From: Selaginella moellendorffii | Lineage: Eukaryota > Streptophyta > Lycopodiopsida > Selaginellales > Selaginellaceae | DNA: 64,000 nucleotides | Assembly (NCBI RefSeq): GCF_000143415.4 | Contig: NW_003314451.1 | Coordinates: 27,472-91,471, forward strand | Direction of reading: 5' to 3' | In this document: positions 27,870 through 39,299 of the stretch, in pieces | Numbering within the stretch: the first letter of the stretch is position 1 | How the letters are laid out: each line of letters begins with the position of its first letter | Made by a program: the position numbers and the translations under genes | Notes under the pieces: generated by a model | Databases searched by the model: none | The model's input: only the letters and a program-made list of their open reading frames with translations | What the model was told of the DNA's origin: nothing

Positions 27870-28662
27870 AGTGAAAGTTTGAGATGGATTGATGCGATAG
27901 CGTTTGAATTCTTGTAAAAATCTTCCTTTTTCTCTTAAAAAGAAATTGTCAGTTTTGTATAAATTTTCTTGGGTTTTCCTTTCCTTCTTTGTTCACGAGG
28001 CTCAAACATTTTGAGAATTTATGGCCAATTTCAGCGATTGTTCTCTAAGAATTCCAAAACTTGAAGATTTTGAGAATTTTTGGCCAATTTCAGCGATTGT
28101 TCTCTAAGAATTTCCATAGCTGGATTGAGCGCTCCAAAACTTGATGAGATTTTCTTCCATTCAAACAAGAGCTGCCACCTAAGAACTGAGGTGACGAATT
28201 TCCATGTCTTTCACGTGGCGGCGGGCGATTGACCGCGACTAAAGACCTTGACTCTCATTGAATCTTCGCAAAGACTTTTCAAAGTCTCAAAGACTTTCAA
28301 AGATTTTCCACAGATTTTCCAAGGTTCCAAAGATTTTCCAAAGTTACAATGATTGTCAAAGTTCTTCCAGAGTTCTTCAAACACTTTCCTCGGCACATAA
28401 GGAAAATGATGTTTTGCTGTTGCTACATTTTACATTTCATGTTCTAAGAGGAACGAGCAAAAGTATGATCGCTCCCAAAAAATTCTCAGATTGTAACTTT
28501 TGAGCTTATTGGGATCCAACCATTTGAGAATCGAAGGATGGATGGATCGCCAGTCTTCTTTCTTCTTTGTCTGCGCGTTTTATACATGTTGAATCGTTCG
28601 CCTCACACTCGTAGTTACGACTAAAGAGAGTCTACCACTCATTCGTGATCATCACAGCAAGT
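27870..28662. other. Spacer with two short repeats
   Basis: No gene. A 48-bp tandem pair (28008-28055 and 28067-28115, core GGCCAATTTCAGCGATTGTT) and a degenerate CAAAGACTTT/CAAAGATTTTCC array at about 28260-28395 are the only structures seen. Confidence 0.6.
28008..28115 (+). repeat. Tandem pair, 59-bp period
   Basis: Two nearly identical copies of ATTTTGAGAATTT(A/T)TGGCC plus AATTTCAGCGATTGTTCTC, period about 59 bp. Confidence 0.75.
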
Positions 28663-31600
28663 TCAAAGCATCTCTTGGGAATTGAATCGATTCCACGCCA
28701 CCTGAAAGTGTGAATTCAAGAAGCACAAAGATCATCCCTGTGTTGAAACAAAGAGGGATTTGCGAAGAACCTGTAAGATGTGGAAGACTTTCTCGGCTAT
28801 GTACTTTTGCTGGACGCTCGCGTGCTTTTGCTGCATTTTGTCCGGATGAACACACAGCGTTGCTCGTCGGTAGGCCTTCTTTACTGCGGCTGGATTGATG
28901 AGCTCGGTGAGAGTTACTTGCTTCCATCCAGATTCCGGCCACAAAACCTGTGAGATCGATGGACAAGTGTAAAGGAAACTAGAAGAGAACACGAAGAAAA
29001 GTTTGGATCTTACGTATTGGAGTGTTGAAAGGAGAGCTCGAATGTTGCCATCTTTTCCTACAGACCACCGTTTGATATCGCTGTCGAGTCTCTCGGCCAA
29101 TCTCTGGAAGCAAAGAAAGTTTTGAGTTTTTCTTCTTTGGCCGGTGCCGACTTACTTGTCTTTCGGCTTGCTCGGATTGGAGCTCCAGATCGCGCTTGTT
29201 CTTTTGTGCCAAAGCCTGTGCCTGCAAACAAAATCCATTTTTTCTAAGCCCCGAGAAGGAAAAAGAAGAATTTTTCCACATACTGCGCGGTTTTGGGTTC
29301 TCCGGTAGCGTTCCAAGCGAGCTTTCCTTCGCTCTGGCGTCTCTCCTTTCAACTCTTGGAAATCCTCGCGAGAGAAGCCTGGGACACGAAAGAGACTGGC
29401 TAAGAACAATGGAAGGAAGCAACACAACTTACTGCTGTTTGAGTTGACATTGCTGGTTCGATCGCTCTCCAAGTTTGTGCTCGAAGTTGTCCTCCGAATG
29501 CCTCCATTCTCGGTTTGGCTTCCAGACGTAGGCATCGATGCCTGGAAAAGGAAGAAACAAGAACAAAGTTGGAAAAAGTGCAAATCGAGACCGAAACAAG
29601 CTGGATCTCGGAAACAAAAACCCGAGAATGTGAGAGAACAACTCAAAGTTGGCAAACGTTGGAAGAACCACGAACTCGAACGAGAAATGGAGAAAAAGAA
29701 AGATCTCTTACCGAGTTTGCAAAGCGTTGCTTGGGAGCGCTCGTCGGCCTGGAAGAGCTGGAAGACACTGGAGCTCGAGCAGCATCGTAGGCCGCTCGCT
29801 CGGCTCTCGCCCGTGCCTCAGCGTTGGCTCGCTCCACCGCCGCTCTCTCCATTTTCAACCGCGCCGCCACCTCCGCCGCCGCCACCGCCGCCTCCGCTTC
29901 GGCTCTCTCCCGCGCCGCCTTCTCCTCCAGTCCCACTCGGTCCTTCTCTCGCTCGATCTCCCTCTCTCTCTCCAGCTCCCTCTCCAGCCTCTCCCTCTCC
30001 CTTTCGCGCTCCTTCTCTAGCCTCTCCAGCCTCTCCCTCTCGCGCCTCCTCGCAGCGTCGATCCTCTCGAGCCTCTCTCGCTCGCGCTCCTCCCTCTCGC
30101 GCTCTATCTTCGCCACTGCCGCTCGCTCGCGAGCCTCGGCTCGCATTCTCTCCACCAGAGATCTATCCTCGCGGATAGCTCTCCCGGATTGGCGGTGGTG
30201 CTCACTATCCTTTGGATCGTCACGAGGAGTAGTAGCAGCAGAGCTCTCGGATCGCGCCAACCGCTCCTTCTCGAGCTGCTCGCGCAAAGAAACGCGCGTT
30301 CCTCCTCCTCCGCCACCTTTTGCCGTGGACGAAGAACCTGGCGACGAGGACGACGATGCCGGGTTCGCTCGATCCTCGAGCTCCTTGGCTACCACTTCGC
30401 TGCTCGATTGCTCTCTCAATCGAGGCTTGGTCCGCCTCTGCTGCGGCTGCTCGCTCGATGATTTCTTTCGATCCATAGCCGCTGCTCTCTCGGCCTTGGC
30501 CTTTGCTTCCAGCGCCGCTCTCTCGCGAACCTCGGCTGTGATCCTCGCCACCAAGCTCCTCTCGCGTGTCCTTCGAGCTTCTTCCATAAGTTCTCGCTTT
30601 CGTTGCTCCTCGATCGTCCTCCTCTCCTCCGCTTCCACGGATATCTCCAAGCTTTTGTTGCTCTTCTCGTGATCTCGCATGTTCGATTCAAGCCTCTCTG
30701 GAGTCTCTGGAGCCGCCTCTTCCTGATGATCCTTGGCCGCTGCTCCGGATCCAGGAGCGTTGCTGGATGATCCAGGGGTACTCGCGCTCGGCTGGTTCGT
30801 CGTGAAGCTATCGATGCTCAGGATGGATTCGCTGTCGGTGGTCTGGTCCTTCTCGTGACTTGTTGCCACTGCTTCCACTAGCTTGTGGATTTGCGGCGCT
30901 CCTCCAGCTTCTCCGGAGCTCGACAAACGTTCTTGATCATCCTCCTTGTTCTCGAAAGTTGGCGGCGCTAAATCATTATCGGTCGAGCCTTGCTCCTGCT
31001 CCAAACCACTGCTCGATCGAGCTCCTGCTTCCTCGCGCTCCATAACGCCATTGCTTGATGGAGCTCCTGCTTCCTCGCGCTCCGGAACGTCATTGCTCGA
31101 TCGAGCTTCTTCTTCCCGGAACACTGGACTGGAGGTAGAAGTATCGATGGCTTCGCTAGAGCTCTTCTCGGCTTCTTCTACTTCCGGTTTGATCACCTTG
31201 CCATCACCTTCCACAGCTGCTCTAGCCTCTTCTTGCGATCCAGTCGCGGTTTCTTCAACTGGAGCTGCCACCTTTTCCTCCTCGTCCACCCTGATAGTTT
31301 GCTCGCCATCTTTGTCATCCTCGCGAGAGAACATCTGATCTTGCTTGAGTAGCGCGGCAGCCCTCGCATCTCTCTCGATGTGCTCCAGCGCCGCTCTCTC
31401 AGCTCTCACTTTGGCTTGCTCCGCCGCCGCCGCCTCCACTTCCGCCGCAATCCTGTCGATGGCTGCTCGCTCCGCTCGAAGTTTTCTCAGTGTCTCGGCT
31501 CTTGTCTTGGAGCTTGGATGAGTATCCGGCTTGACGTAGCTCGGTGGTGGAGACGAAGGAGAAGTTAGCTTCTCCTCCTCGGCCAGGTTGTGCTTTTGCC

Positions 31601-32721
31601 AGTCCAAAACTTTATCCCTGATGCTAAGCTCCGCGTGAGCGCTTCTCTCCTTGAGAACTCGCTCGAGCAGCTCGGACGATGAGTTTTGCTGCAAAGGTGG
31701 CGGAGTTCGCAGCGGTGGCGGCCCCGAGTCCGACTGAGTCCTTTCCAGGCACGCTTCTTCGAAAGAACTTTGGTTGGAAGCTCGCGATCGAGCTGGTGCC
31801 TCTCGCACTGGAGGAGGAATATCGGATGGCCTGGTCGTCAGGCTCACTTCACCAACACTCACCCAAGCTCTCTCGAATTGATCGTTCGAGAGATCTTGAT
31901 GCTGCTCACCGTTTTGTTTGAGTGTGGACATTCCAAGGAACGATCCTTGTGGCTTCTGTGGATCAAACAGAAAATGGAAGCTTACAAGTTTGCGTAAAAG
32001 AAAAAAGAGATTTTTGGATCAGCCAACCTTGAGAGCCGCCACGTCCAAAGCTTGTGGAGGTGCTGGAGCGTCTTTGGAGCTTCCAACAGTAGCAGCACTG
32101 CACAAGAAAAGTTTGTGAGCACTTGAAAGATAGGAGAAAACAATATAAATCTATGGCTATGGCAAGAAGCTTAGTTTGAGTTACATACTCTTTGCGTGGT
32201 GGCGTCCCAAGACCGGAGGAAGCAGTGGTGATCTTGGCCCCGGCAACATCACCCCCGAACGAAAACGGCCCCGATAAATCATCCGGCGCCTCACCAAAGA
32301 TATCCTCATACGTAACTCTCGAGCTGCTCTTCTTGAGAGTTGGAATCCCCCGGAAGATCTCATTGTCTCGGAGCTCCGACACCTTCATCCTCGACGAAGG
32401 CACCCGGAAAACGTCCTCAAACACCGGGATGGTGGAGTGGACATTGCAAGAGAAAACTTCGTCGTAGACGCTGTAAGACGATCCAAAACTGCCATAGCCC
32501 GAGGAGTGATTGTGGTGGTGGTTTTGATCGCTCCTGCCGCGAAAGCTTCCGCCAAAATCGCTCTTTCCAAGCTTGGTTCTACCAAAACTCTCCGAGAACC
32601 TAGCGGAGCTATCAAACTTTGGGCCACTGCCGCTGTTCTTGCTGCCTCTACTGCCAATTCGACCCTTTCCTGCCCGACCAAGTCCATAGTCCCGCTCCAA
32701 AATGCTACCAAAATCATCCAT
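28663..32721 (-). CDS. Auxilin-like J-domain protein
   Basis: Clathrin-uncoating cofactor that recruits Hsc70 through a C-terminal J domain; plant auxilin-like/JAC1 family. Nine exons on the minus strand: 32721-32189, 32097-32028, 31955-29712, 29541-29433, 29378-29284, 29221-29156, 29103-29014, 28947-28771 and 28701-28663 (3423 nt, 1140 aa); all junctions are GT-AG and in frame. Start is the ATG at 32721 ([20 protein letters not shown]). The N-terminal part is Ser/Gly-rich with VYDEVFS and VTYEDIFGE motifs typical of the family. The large third exon encodes Ser/Glu-rich and then Arg/Glu-rich coiled-coil sequence ([15 protein letters not shown]). The C-terminus has [39 protein letters not shown] and VLWPESGW, with HPD at residues 1103-1105, ending [11 protein letters not shown]. 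It looks complete. Confidence 0.94.
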
Positions 32722-33410
32722 TTCTTCCCCCTGGAGCTGGAAATCCAAGTTCTAAGTCGAGTTACTCACGAGTGAGAGATGGAGATGATCTTCCGGTTAG
32801 ACCTTCTCCCCCTTCTTCACATCGGCTTCCATATACTCGCGTGTTCTTCTTCCTCCTGTAGCAAAGCCCAAAGAGAAGAAGAGTGAAAACGTGCATTGAC
32901 TCTAATAGCTAGAGGCAAAAGGAAGAGCTATTTTTTCTCCTGGAGTGTGCTGTTCTAGAAGAAGAATATCCATTTACTCACCTTGCTTACTGCCGCATAG
33001 CTCCTCCCTTTCATGGCCCCGAAGAAAAATTCCACCTCTGGAGAAAAAAAACATGGGAAAGATTTCACTGTTAGTGCCGAGAATGAAGCGAAAGAACCCA
33101 CAACTTAAGCGCAACGCAAGCGCAGTCGATGGAGGAAAAGAGAGGAAAAGGAGAAAAGAATTCACAGATCGTGAGGGCGTGGAGGAGAAAGTGGAGAGTC
33201 GAAGAACCTGGAAGGAGGAGAGGAAGAACTTTTGCTCCTTTGGCTCGATCAGTCCGTGAACGAGAACCCACCATTCGCTGCTCGTCGGGTAGCAGCTTGT
33301 GTGCATTGTGTGCGCAAGGAAAAAAACAAAAGCTCGGGGCAAAACGAGGAAATGCTGGAAGCGCAAGCTGTTCTTGGGAGAAAAGAGAAGAAGAAGGGAT
33401 CCTTTTTCCG

Positions 33411-33443
<33 letters not shown>

Positions 33444-33600
33444 GGAGATGAGAGATGGAGCAAAGAAAAGAGCTCGCGAGCGCTTTGAAAGCGTCCAACA
33501 GCTCAAAAAGAGCGTTGTTTCGCAACTGGGCGTTGTGAAGACAGTGGAAAACGACACAATATAAGTAGGCTGGCTATGGAGGAAAAGAGAGGAGATAACA
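32722..33600. other. Auxilin leader and promoter
   Basis: Probable 5' UTR and promoter of the auxilin-like gene. Includes a (GA)n microsatellite (33409-33444). Long open frames here reflect low complexity and show no family resemblance. Confidence 0.5.
33409..33444 (+). repeat. (GA)n microsatellite
   Basis: AGAGAGAG run with two interruptions. On the auxilin coding strand it is a CT-rich tract upstream of the gene, a common position for plant GAGA/CT elements. Confidence 0.85.
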
Positions 33601-35552
33601 AAGTCTCATGAGAGAACAACGCAGTCTTTAAGCAAAGAGCTGCTTCTTCGCACTGACACAAACCAAAACCCAAAAGAGAGAAAGCGAGCAGCGGAAAAAA
33701 AAAATTCCACTTTTCCTTTAGCCCGAGAGATCAGCAGCAGAGCTTTGAGCTTGAATGAATGAAAGGGAAGCTTTTGTTTGTGTGTTCTTCAAGAGCAAAG
33801 GCAGAGCTCTTGGAGAAGAATGCTGGTGGCGTTCCAGGCTTTGGCTGGAGAAAGCCGCAATCTTTAATCATGGGTTTGGTGCTGGAGCTCCATCTCGCAA
33901 GCAATGCGGGTAGCTAACAATTTCTCCCTGTTCCCTCATCGATCCACAGTAGAACCTAGTGAACTTTCCTTTGGGATCTTTCTTTTTCTTGCCAAATTGC
34001 GATCAGTTCCTCGCAGATTCCAGGATTGTTTCTTCATGGGTGGGGGACAAACACGGATTGGAGCAGGATTAGCTGCTACCCATTTGGGAAATCGAGCAAA
34101 CTTCTCCCCCAATTAGTTTTTTCCTCACAGTCACAAGTTCAACTGTTCATGGCCAGCGAAATCATGAGATTTGTGGGCGGGGGCCAACCCGCGCGGACCA
34201 AATGTGGGAAGTTTCTTCGCCGCGGGATGGGCTACGCATTCCCACCTGATGAGACAAAAGGAAGAACTTCCGGCCAAATACAGAGCACTATATACAGTGG
34301 TGGTTTGGATCGATCATTCCAACTCGAGAACTTGATCCGCAAAAAAAATAGCTGGAACCCATTATAGCTGAGAGAAAACCCATCAAAACCCACCAAGCGA
34401 TCGATCAAAGTCGCACATTTTTGCCACAAGATCAAGGAAAATCACGAAATGTCGTGTCACGTTATGAACAAGGAAAAAGTAACATTAAGAAAATCCATCG
34501 CCCAACAGCCGGGGAGTCGCAAAAACGTGAAGTTTGGATCGATTCGACTGGGGATGAGTAAGTACTTACCACTTTTCTCTTCGACGCTACGCCCCCAACC
34601 AACATGAGTTGTTCTTCCGTCCATCAAATCGATTGTTCGTCAATCCATTGGTCCTTTTGTAGCGTTCCCTTATGAGTCCACCTACTGGAACTTCCTGCAA
34701 ACGCTTCCAGGGACAATTTCCAAAACCTTTGCAGGCTTCGGGAACATACCAGCACGATTCTTGGCTAACTTCACTTTTTGTTCTTCGCACTCTCTAGGCT
34801 AATGTGTCCAAAGAAACTTTAGAACATTTGCGGACAGGGACGGGCAGCCAACGAAAGAAAGCTTTCTTTCTCTCGCTAAGCTACTGTAGATCCTTGCTGC
34901 AACGAGCAGCGTGGAGCAGACCTCTAGGGACGTGGACATGTTGCAAACAGGAGAAGAAATTGTTTTCTAGTCACCGATCGATCAATCGCATGAGCTAAAA
35001 CAAAGCTCTGTGTGTTTCGTGGGTGTTCTATCAAAGAATCCGAGAATTTGTGCGAGGAGTCCTTACGTAGGTAGCTGTCCGTGGCCTGCTGGCTGGCCTG
35101 GCGCTCATCGTTCTCAAAGAAAACTCTTAAACAAATCTCATCTCCATGGGTTTTGACAAACAATGTCAAACAATCCTTGCGAATTTCTTCCGAGGTCCAC
35201 ACCGTACCTGTGGAGAAAAGATTTTGTCTGGGTTGTGTATGCTTGTTTTTTGATGGTTTCATGGTGTTCTTCGTGGCGCTAAGCATTGCTTTTGGTATGA
35301 TTGTTTGATTTCGCTTGGCCGCTTTTGATTGCTTGCTTCCATCGCCAGCACCATGAGGAGAAAAGAAATATGTCTAGATTAGCTCACCCATCATTGCGGA
35401 ATCGATGGATTCCTCCTCATCAATTCGCGATTGTCAAAAGCTTTCTACGAGCGAGGACGATGCATTTGCCGCGCCCCCAAGTTTAAAATTTTAAACATTA
35501 GGGCTCTTATTTGGGTTAGGGCGCGTGCCCTAAAAACAGAGGGACACTGGAT
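33601..35552. other. Intergenic, no gene seen
   Basis: About 2 kb between the auxilin-like gene and a PPR gene. Short frames on both strands show no recognisable domain; no repeat, tRNA or transposon signature is visible. Confidence 0.5.
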
Positions 35553-37790
35553 TTGCGTTGCAATGTGAGCGATGGCGGTGGATTCCAGCGCCAGGGCCAG
35601 GGCGCGGGCAATCGAAACGAGGTCAGTCACTGGAAATCTAGCCGCCGCGGCAATGCGGCGGCGCTGCTGGCGGCATTGAAGGCCGCGAGCAGAGCCAGAG
35701 ACATCGAGCGCGGCCGCCAGGCGCATCTGGAAGCCATCCATGGCGGGCTGGATTCCAGCGTTTTCGTGGCGAGCTCGCTCATCGATATGTATGCCAAATG
35801 CGGGAGAATGGAGGAGGCTAGGGCTGTGTTTGATGGGATTCTCCACCGTGACGTGGTTTCTTGGAGCTCCATCATTCTTGGCTACGCACAGAACGGGCAA
35901 GGGGGGGTTGCGCTCGAGCTCTTTGTTGAAATGCAGCGTGCCAAGGCGGAGGATCCTTCTTATCCGCAGGCTCCGAATTCCCAGACTTTCGTGGCTGCGA
36001 TCAGAGCTTGTAGCAGCATGATCAACGAGAAGAAGGAAGGAAAAGTTCGCGAGGATCGAATGGCTTGTCTGGAGAAAGGCATGGCCATCCATGCTCGAGC
36101 TCGGCTGGTCGGAGTGGACACGGATGGTTTCGTAGCATGTAGCTTGGTGGACTTTTACGCGAAGTGTGGAAGCATGGTGACTGCTCGCTGGGTTTTCGAT
36201 CGAGTGGACGATCGCAGCTACAGTGACTTGGTGCTGTGGACTGCTCTTATCTCAGGCTATGCACACAATGGTGACGGCGATATCGCTCTAGAGATTTTCG
36301 AGCAAGCGAGTGCCTTCTTCGATGCGAGCTCTTCTTCTCAGAGTTATTCGACCCGGACGATTTTCTTAGCGGCCGTGAAGGCTTGCACAAGCATAGCAGC
36401 AAAAGAAGAAGTCACAGACAAGCACAGGCTCGACCGCAGCGATGCTAACAAGTTCCTCAAGGCTGTGTCGCTAGAGAAAGGAATGGCAGTGCACTCGGCA
36501 GCAGCAAGGCTCGGGTATATGACGGCAGCAGACATTTTCCTGATGAGCTGCTTGGTGGATTTCTATGCAAAGTGTGGAACCATGGTGGATTCGCAACGAG
36601 TTTTTGACAGCATGAGCCGTCACGACGTTGTCTCGTGGACTGCTCTTGTCTGGGGGTATGCACACAACGGGCAGGAGGAGATCGCTTTGGAAGTTTACGC
36701 TCGGGTCCAACAACAGGGCTGTGCTTCAAACTCCCAGACGTTCGTGGCTGCTCTCAAGGCCGTCGTCTGTCTCGCGGAGGCTGAAGTTGGCAAAGAGATC
36801 GACGGGAAAGTCGTCAAGGTGACGGCTTTGGAGAAAGGAATGGCGATTCACTCCCAGGCAGCGAGCAGCGGCAAGCAGCATCACACGGAAACTTTCGTAG
36901 CGAACAGCCTGATCGACATGTACTCCAAGTGTGGAAGCATGGTGGACGCTCTGAGGAGTTTGGAGGCGATGGCTTCTCCTCCGGATATAATCTCGTGGAC
37001 AGCTCTGATCCTCGGCTATGCCGACGCTGGAGAAGGCAACCGAGCTCTTGAGATCTTTGCTCGAATGCAAAGTCAAGGTTGCCGTCCAAACGCTCATACA
37101 TTCGTGGCAGCCCTCAAGGCGTGTGGCAGCATCTCGGCTGTAGGAACTGGAAGAGTGATCCACGGAGAAATCTGCAAGTTCGGCCTGGAAACAACACTCA
37201 CTGCTGGGAACAGTCTGGTCGACTTCTACGGGAAGTCCGGAAGCATGGTCCGAGCTCGCCAAGTTTTCGACTGCATTCCAGCGCTCGACGTTGCGAGTTG
37301 GACGTCGCTCATGGCCGGATACTGTCACCAAGGCGAAGCAATGGCAGTTCTCGACCTCTTCGTTGGGATGGTCGACCAAGGCGTGAATCCAAACGAGATA
37401 ACTCTAGTGACAGTTCTCACGGCTTGCAGCCACGCCGGGCTCGTCCACAGAGGCAAGCGCTACTTCTCCGACATGAAAGAGAGATTTGGTCTCACTCCCA
37501 GGATTGATCACTACCACTGCCTCATCGATCTCCTGGGACGAGCAAACTTGCTGGAAGAAGCACTCAAGGTCGCGAAGACGATGCCAATGGAGGCTACTTC
37601 AGTGACATGGACGATCGTGTTGGTCGCGTGTGAGAAGTGGAAGAACATAGAAGTTGCGAAGATTGCATTTGAGGCACTGGTGGTTTTGGACGAGAACCAG
37701 GCGGGAGCTTACGTCCTCATGGCCAATGTCTATCGCCAACTTCGACCATTTGTAGTTTCATCTGGAGAAAACAAAACGATCAAGCTGTGA
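35553..37790 (+). CDS. PPR protein, PLS class, without an in-frame ATG at the 5' end
   Basis: Open frame of 745 codons. Contains repeated P-L-S blocks: FVASSLIDMYAKCGRMEEAR, VFDGILHRDVVSWSSIILGY, FVACSLVDFYAKCGSMVTAR, FLMSCLVDFYAKCGTMVDSQ, SLIDMYSKCGSMVDALRSLE, then SLVDFYGKSGSMVRARQVFD, followed by LVTVLTACSHAGLVHRGKRY and an E-type end with HYHCLIDLLGRANLLEEALK and TMPMEATSVTWTIVLVACEK; no DYW domain. The frame is open from a stop at 35517, but the first in-frame ATG lies inside the first L motif (about 35786). An out-of-frame ATG at 35572 would give MAVDSSARARARAIETR before ending. So a 5' exon, a frame error in the assembly or a non-ATG start must be invoked. Likely organellar RNA binding. 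Confidence 0.85.
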   Translation: MRCNVSDGGGFQRQGQGAGNRNEVSHWKSSRRGNAAALLAALKAASRARDIERGRQAHLEAIHGGLDSSVFVASSLIDMYAKCGRMEEARAVFDGILHRDVVSWSSIILGYAQNGQGGVALELFVEMQRAKAEDPSYPQAPNSQTFVAAIRACSSMINEKKEGKVREDRMACLEKGMAIHARARLVGVDTDGFVACSLVDFYAKCGSMVTARWVFDRVDDRSYSDLVLWTALISGYAHNGDGDIALEIFEQASAFFDASSSSQSYSTRTIFLAAVKACTSIAAKEEVTDKHRLDRSDANKFLKAVSLEKGMAVHSAAARLGYMTAADIFLMSCLVDFYAKCGTMVDSQRVFDSMSRHDVVSWTALVWGYAHNGQEEIALEVYARVQQQGCASNSQTFVAALKAVVCLAEAEVGKEIDGKVVKVTALEKGMAIHSQAASSGKQHHTETFVANSLIDMYSKCGSMVDALRSLEAMASPPDIISWTALILGYADAGEGNRALEIFARMQSQGCRPNAHTFVAALKACGSISAVGTGRVIHGEICKFGLETTLTAGNSLVDFYGKSGSMVRARQVFDCIPALDVASWTSLMAGYCHQGEAMAVLDLFVGMVDQGVNPNEITLVTVLTACSHAGLVHRGKRYFSDMKERFGLTPRIDHYHCLIDLLGRANLLEEALKVAKTMPMEATSVTWTIVLVACEKWKNIEVAKIAFEALVVLDENQAGAYVLMANVYRQLRPFVVSSGENKTIKL

Positions 37791-37813
37791 AAGCCTGTAG
37801 ATCTCTGAAGAGG

Positions 37814-37890
37814 TGCTCCTATAGCGAGGCTCGGACTCGCGACCTTCAAGCTCATAAGACCAACACTCTGACCAGCTGAGCTAAGGGAGC
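37814..37890 (-). tRNA. tRNA-Ile-like sequence (anticodon position reads UAU), imperfect
   Basis: Minus strand: acceptor GCTCCCT, D-arm GCTC..GAGT, anticodon arm TTGGT-CTTATGA-GCTTG (34-36 = TAT), T-arm GCGAG-TCCGAGC-CTCGC, then TATAGGAGCA. The outer acceptor pairs (GCTCC/GGAGC) are perfect, but two extra nucleotides separate T-stem and acceptor, and the anticodon stem has mismatches. It may be a degenerate gene. It sits 23 nt after the PPR stop, on the opposite strand. Confidence 0.55.
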
Positions 37891-37934
37891 TTGACATTAA
37901 TCAAGCTTATCTGATACAGAGAGTTCACACCGGG

Positions 37935-38110
37935 TCCACAGAGGCAAGCGCTACTTCTCGGACATGGAAGGGAGATTTGGTCTCGCTCCCAGGATTGATC
38001 ACTACCACTGCCTCATCGATCTCCTGGGACGAGCAGAAGAAGCCCTCAAGGTCGCGAAAACAATGCCAATGGAGGCTACTGCAGTGACATGGAGGAAGAA
38101 GTGAAAGAAC
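37935..38110 (+). pseudogene. Duplicated 3' fragment of the preceding PPR gene
   Basis: GGTCCACAGAGGCAAGCGCT to ACAGTGACATGGAGG repeats 37440-37612 of the PPR gene with about 95% similarity by eye, encoding the VHRGKRYFSDM and HYHCLIDLLGRA pieces. It lacks about 12 nt of the ANLLEEALK part and then breaks off. It is a non-functional tandem scrap beyond the tRNA. Confidence 0.88.
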
Positions 38111-39209
38111 ATAGATTGTGTTTGAGGCGTTTGCAGAGGTAAGAGAAGCTTTTAGATTGTGCTGGTTTTGATATGTGGATTTGCCAACAGGCATCTGAGT
38201 GATTCCAAACTGGAGATCATTTCGGAGCAGCTCATGCTCCGTACAAGAATTTCACAACTAAACCATTGAAGCTTTAGGATGGTCAACATGAGGGAATTTA
38301 AGGAATTTAACTTGCCCTGGAACAAGATGCGGTCAGCATAGGATAGTTCAGGTTGAACAACTTCTTGAAATCCGGCTGCATGTGTCTGGACACATCATCT
38401 GCTCGTAGTGAAATTGCACCTAAATGCCGAGCAATGTCTGGAGAGTCCAGAGATCAGGCTTGCATGTTAAACTGCCGTACGCCCAGACATGCACAGTGAG
38501 CGCCTCAAATGTGCAGTCCCTGTGATCGTATAGCTTTTCGAAGCCTTGCGATTGTACACAAACAAAGTTTTAGAAATACAAAACGAAAGCAATCAAACTT
38601 ACTCGTAGAGAAAACGGGAGAGCTGGGCCAGAAGGTGGCCGACGTCCAGGTCAGGGGCTCCAAAACTATTCAGCCCAGATTAGCAAATTTTGAAGTATTT
38701 TCAATTAAAATAAAAGATGTAGAAAATATAAATCATAATAACCAATTCACCAAGCATAAAAAAATCAAGTACAAAATGAGCAACATATGCTATTTGCATT
38801 AGCATAAAAAATGTTTTTATAAAATGTATTACCTCAAAAGGTAAACAGGGGTAAGAAGTTGCACCATACAAATTTACCACAAAACATGAGAGAGTGTAAC
38901 ATATACATGCGATGATTGTATGAAGTTTCGCATCATATATATAACAAACAATGTTTTATTATATACTCAATGTACAATATATTTCCTGCATTATATTTCC
39001 TGCATTTGGTGCTTCTTAGTTGAGTACAAGTAACTCTTATTAACTATGAAACCACCATCTGGCTAGAACTTGTTCTTGTCACTTAAGAACTTATTTAAAA
39101 GATCCATTTCTTTCTGGCTAGATCTTGTTCGTAAGTGACAAGAGAAAAGATCCATTCCTTTCCGGTTAGTTTAGAAAACAAGCTGTGAAAGCTTATATCT
39201 CCGAGGAGC
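38111..39209. other. Intergenic, increasingly AT-rich, no gene
   Basis: No domain-bearing frame is seen. 38940-39010 contains repeated ATATTTCCTGCAT words. Confidence 0.5.
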
Positions 39210-39283
39210 TACTCCTAGCGAGGTTCGAACTCGCGACCTTCGGCTCATAAGACCAACGCTCTGACCACCTGAGCTAAGGGAGC
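39210..39283 (-). tRNA. tRNA-Ile-like sequence (anticodon position reads UAU)
   Basis: Minus strand: GCTCCCT-TA-GCTC-AGGTGGTCA-GAGC-G-TTGGT-CTTATGA-GCCGA-AGGTC-GCGAG-TTCGAAC-CTCGC-TAGGAGT. D, anticodon and T arms pair fully (with G-U pairs), and box B GTTCGAAC is canonical. The two acceptor pairs next to the T-arm mismatch. The anticodon by position is TAT (Ile). This is the better of the two copies, and its flanks are shared with the copy at 37814-37890. Confidence 0.65.
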
Positions 39284-39299
39284 TTAACATCAGTCAGGC

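Noticed and set aside
28258-28400. CRISPR-like short spaced repeats (CAAAGA.TTT)
   Set aside because: Eukaryotic low-complexity repeat without constant spacers.
29444-30672. Pro/Ser/Ala-rich plus-strand frames of 244 and 282 codons
   Set aside because: They are antisense to the Arg/Glu-rich coiled-coil exon of the auxilin-like gene, where skewed codons leave all frames open.
33129-33564. Basic, Arg/Glu-rich frames upstream of the auxilin-like gene
   Set aside because: Caused by the (GA)n tract; no domain and overlapping frames on both strands.
34026-34367. 113-codon frame upstream of the PPR gene
   Set aside because: No domain, no conserved features, different strands equally open.
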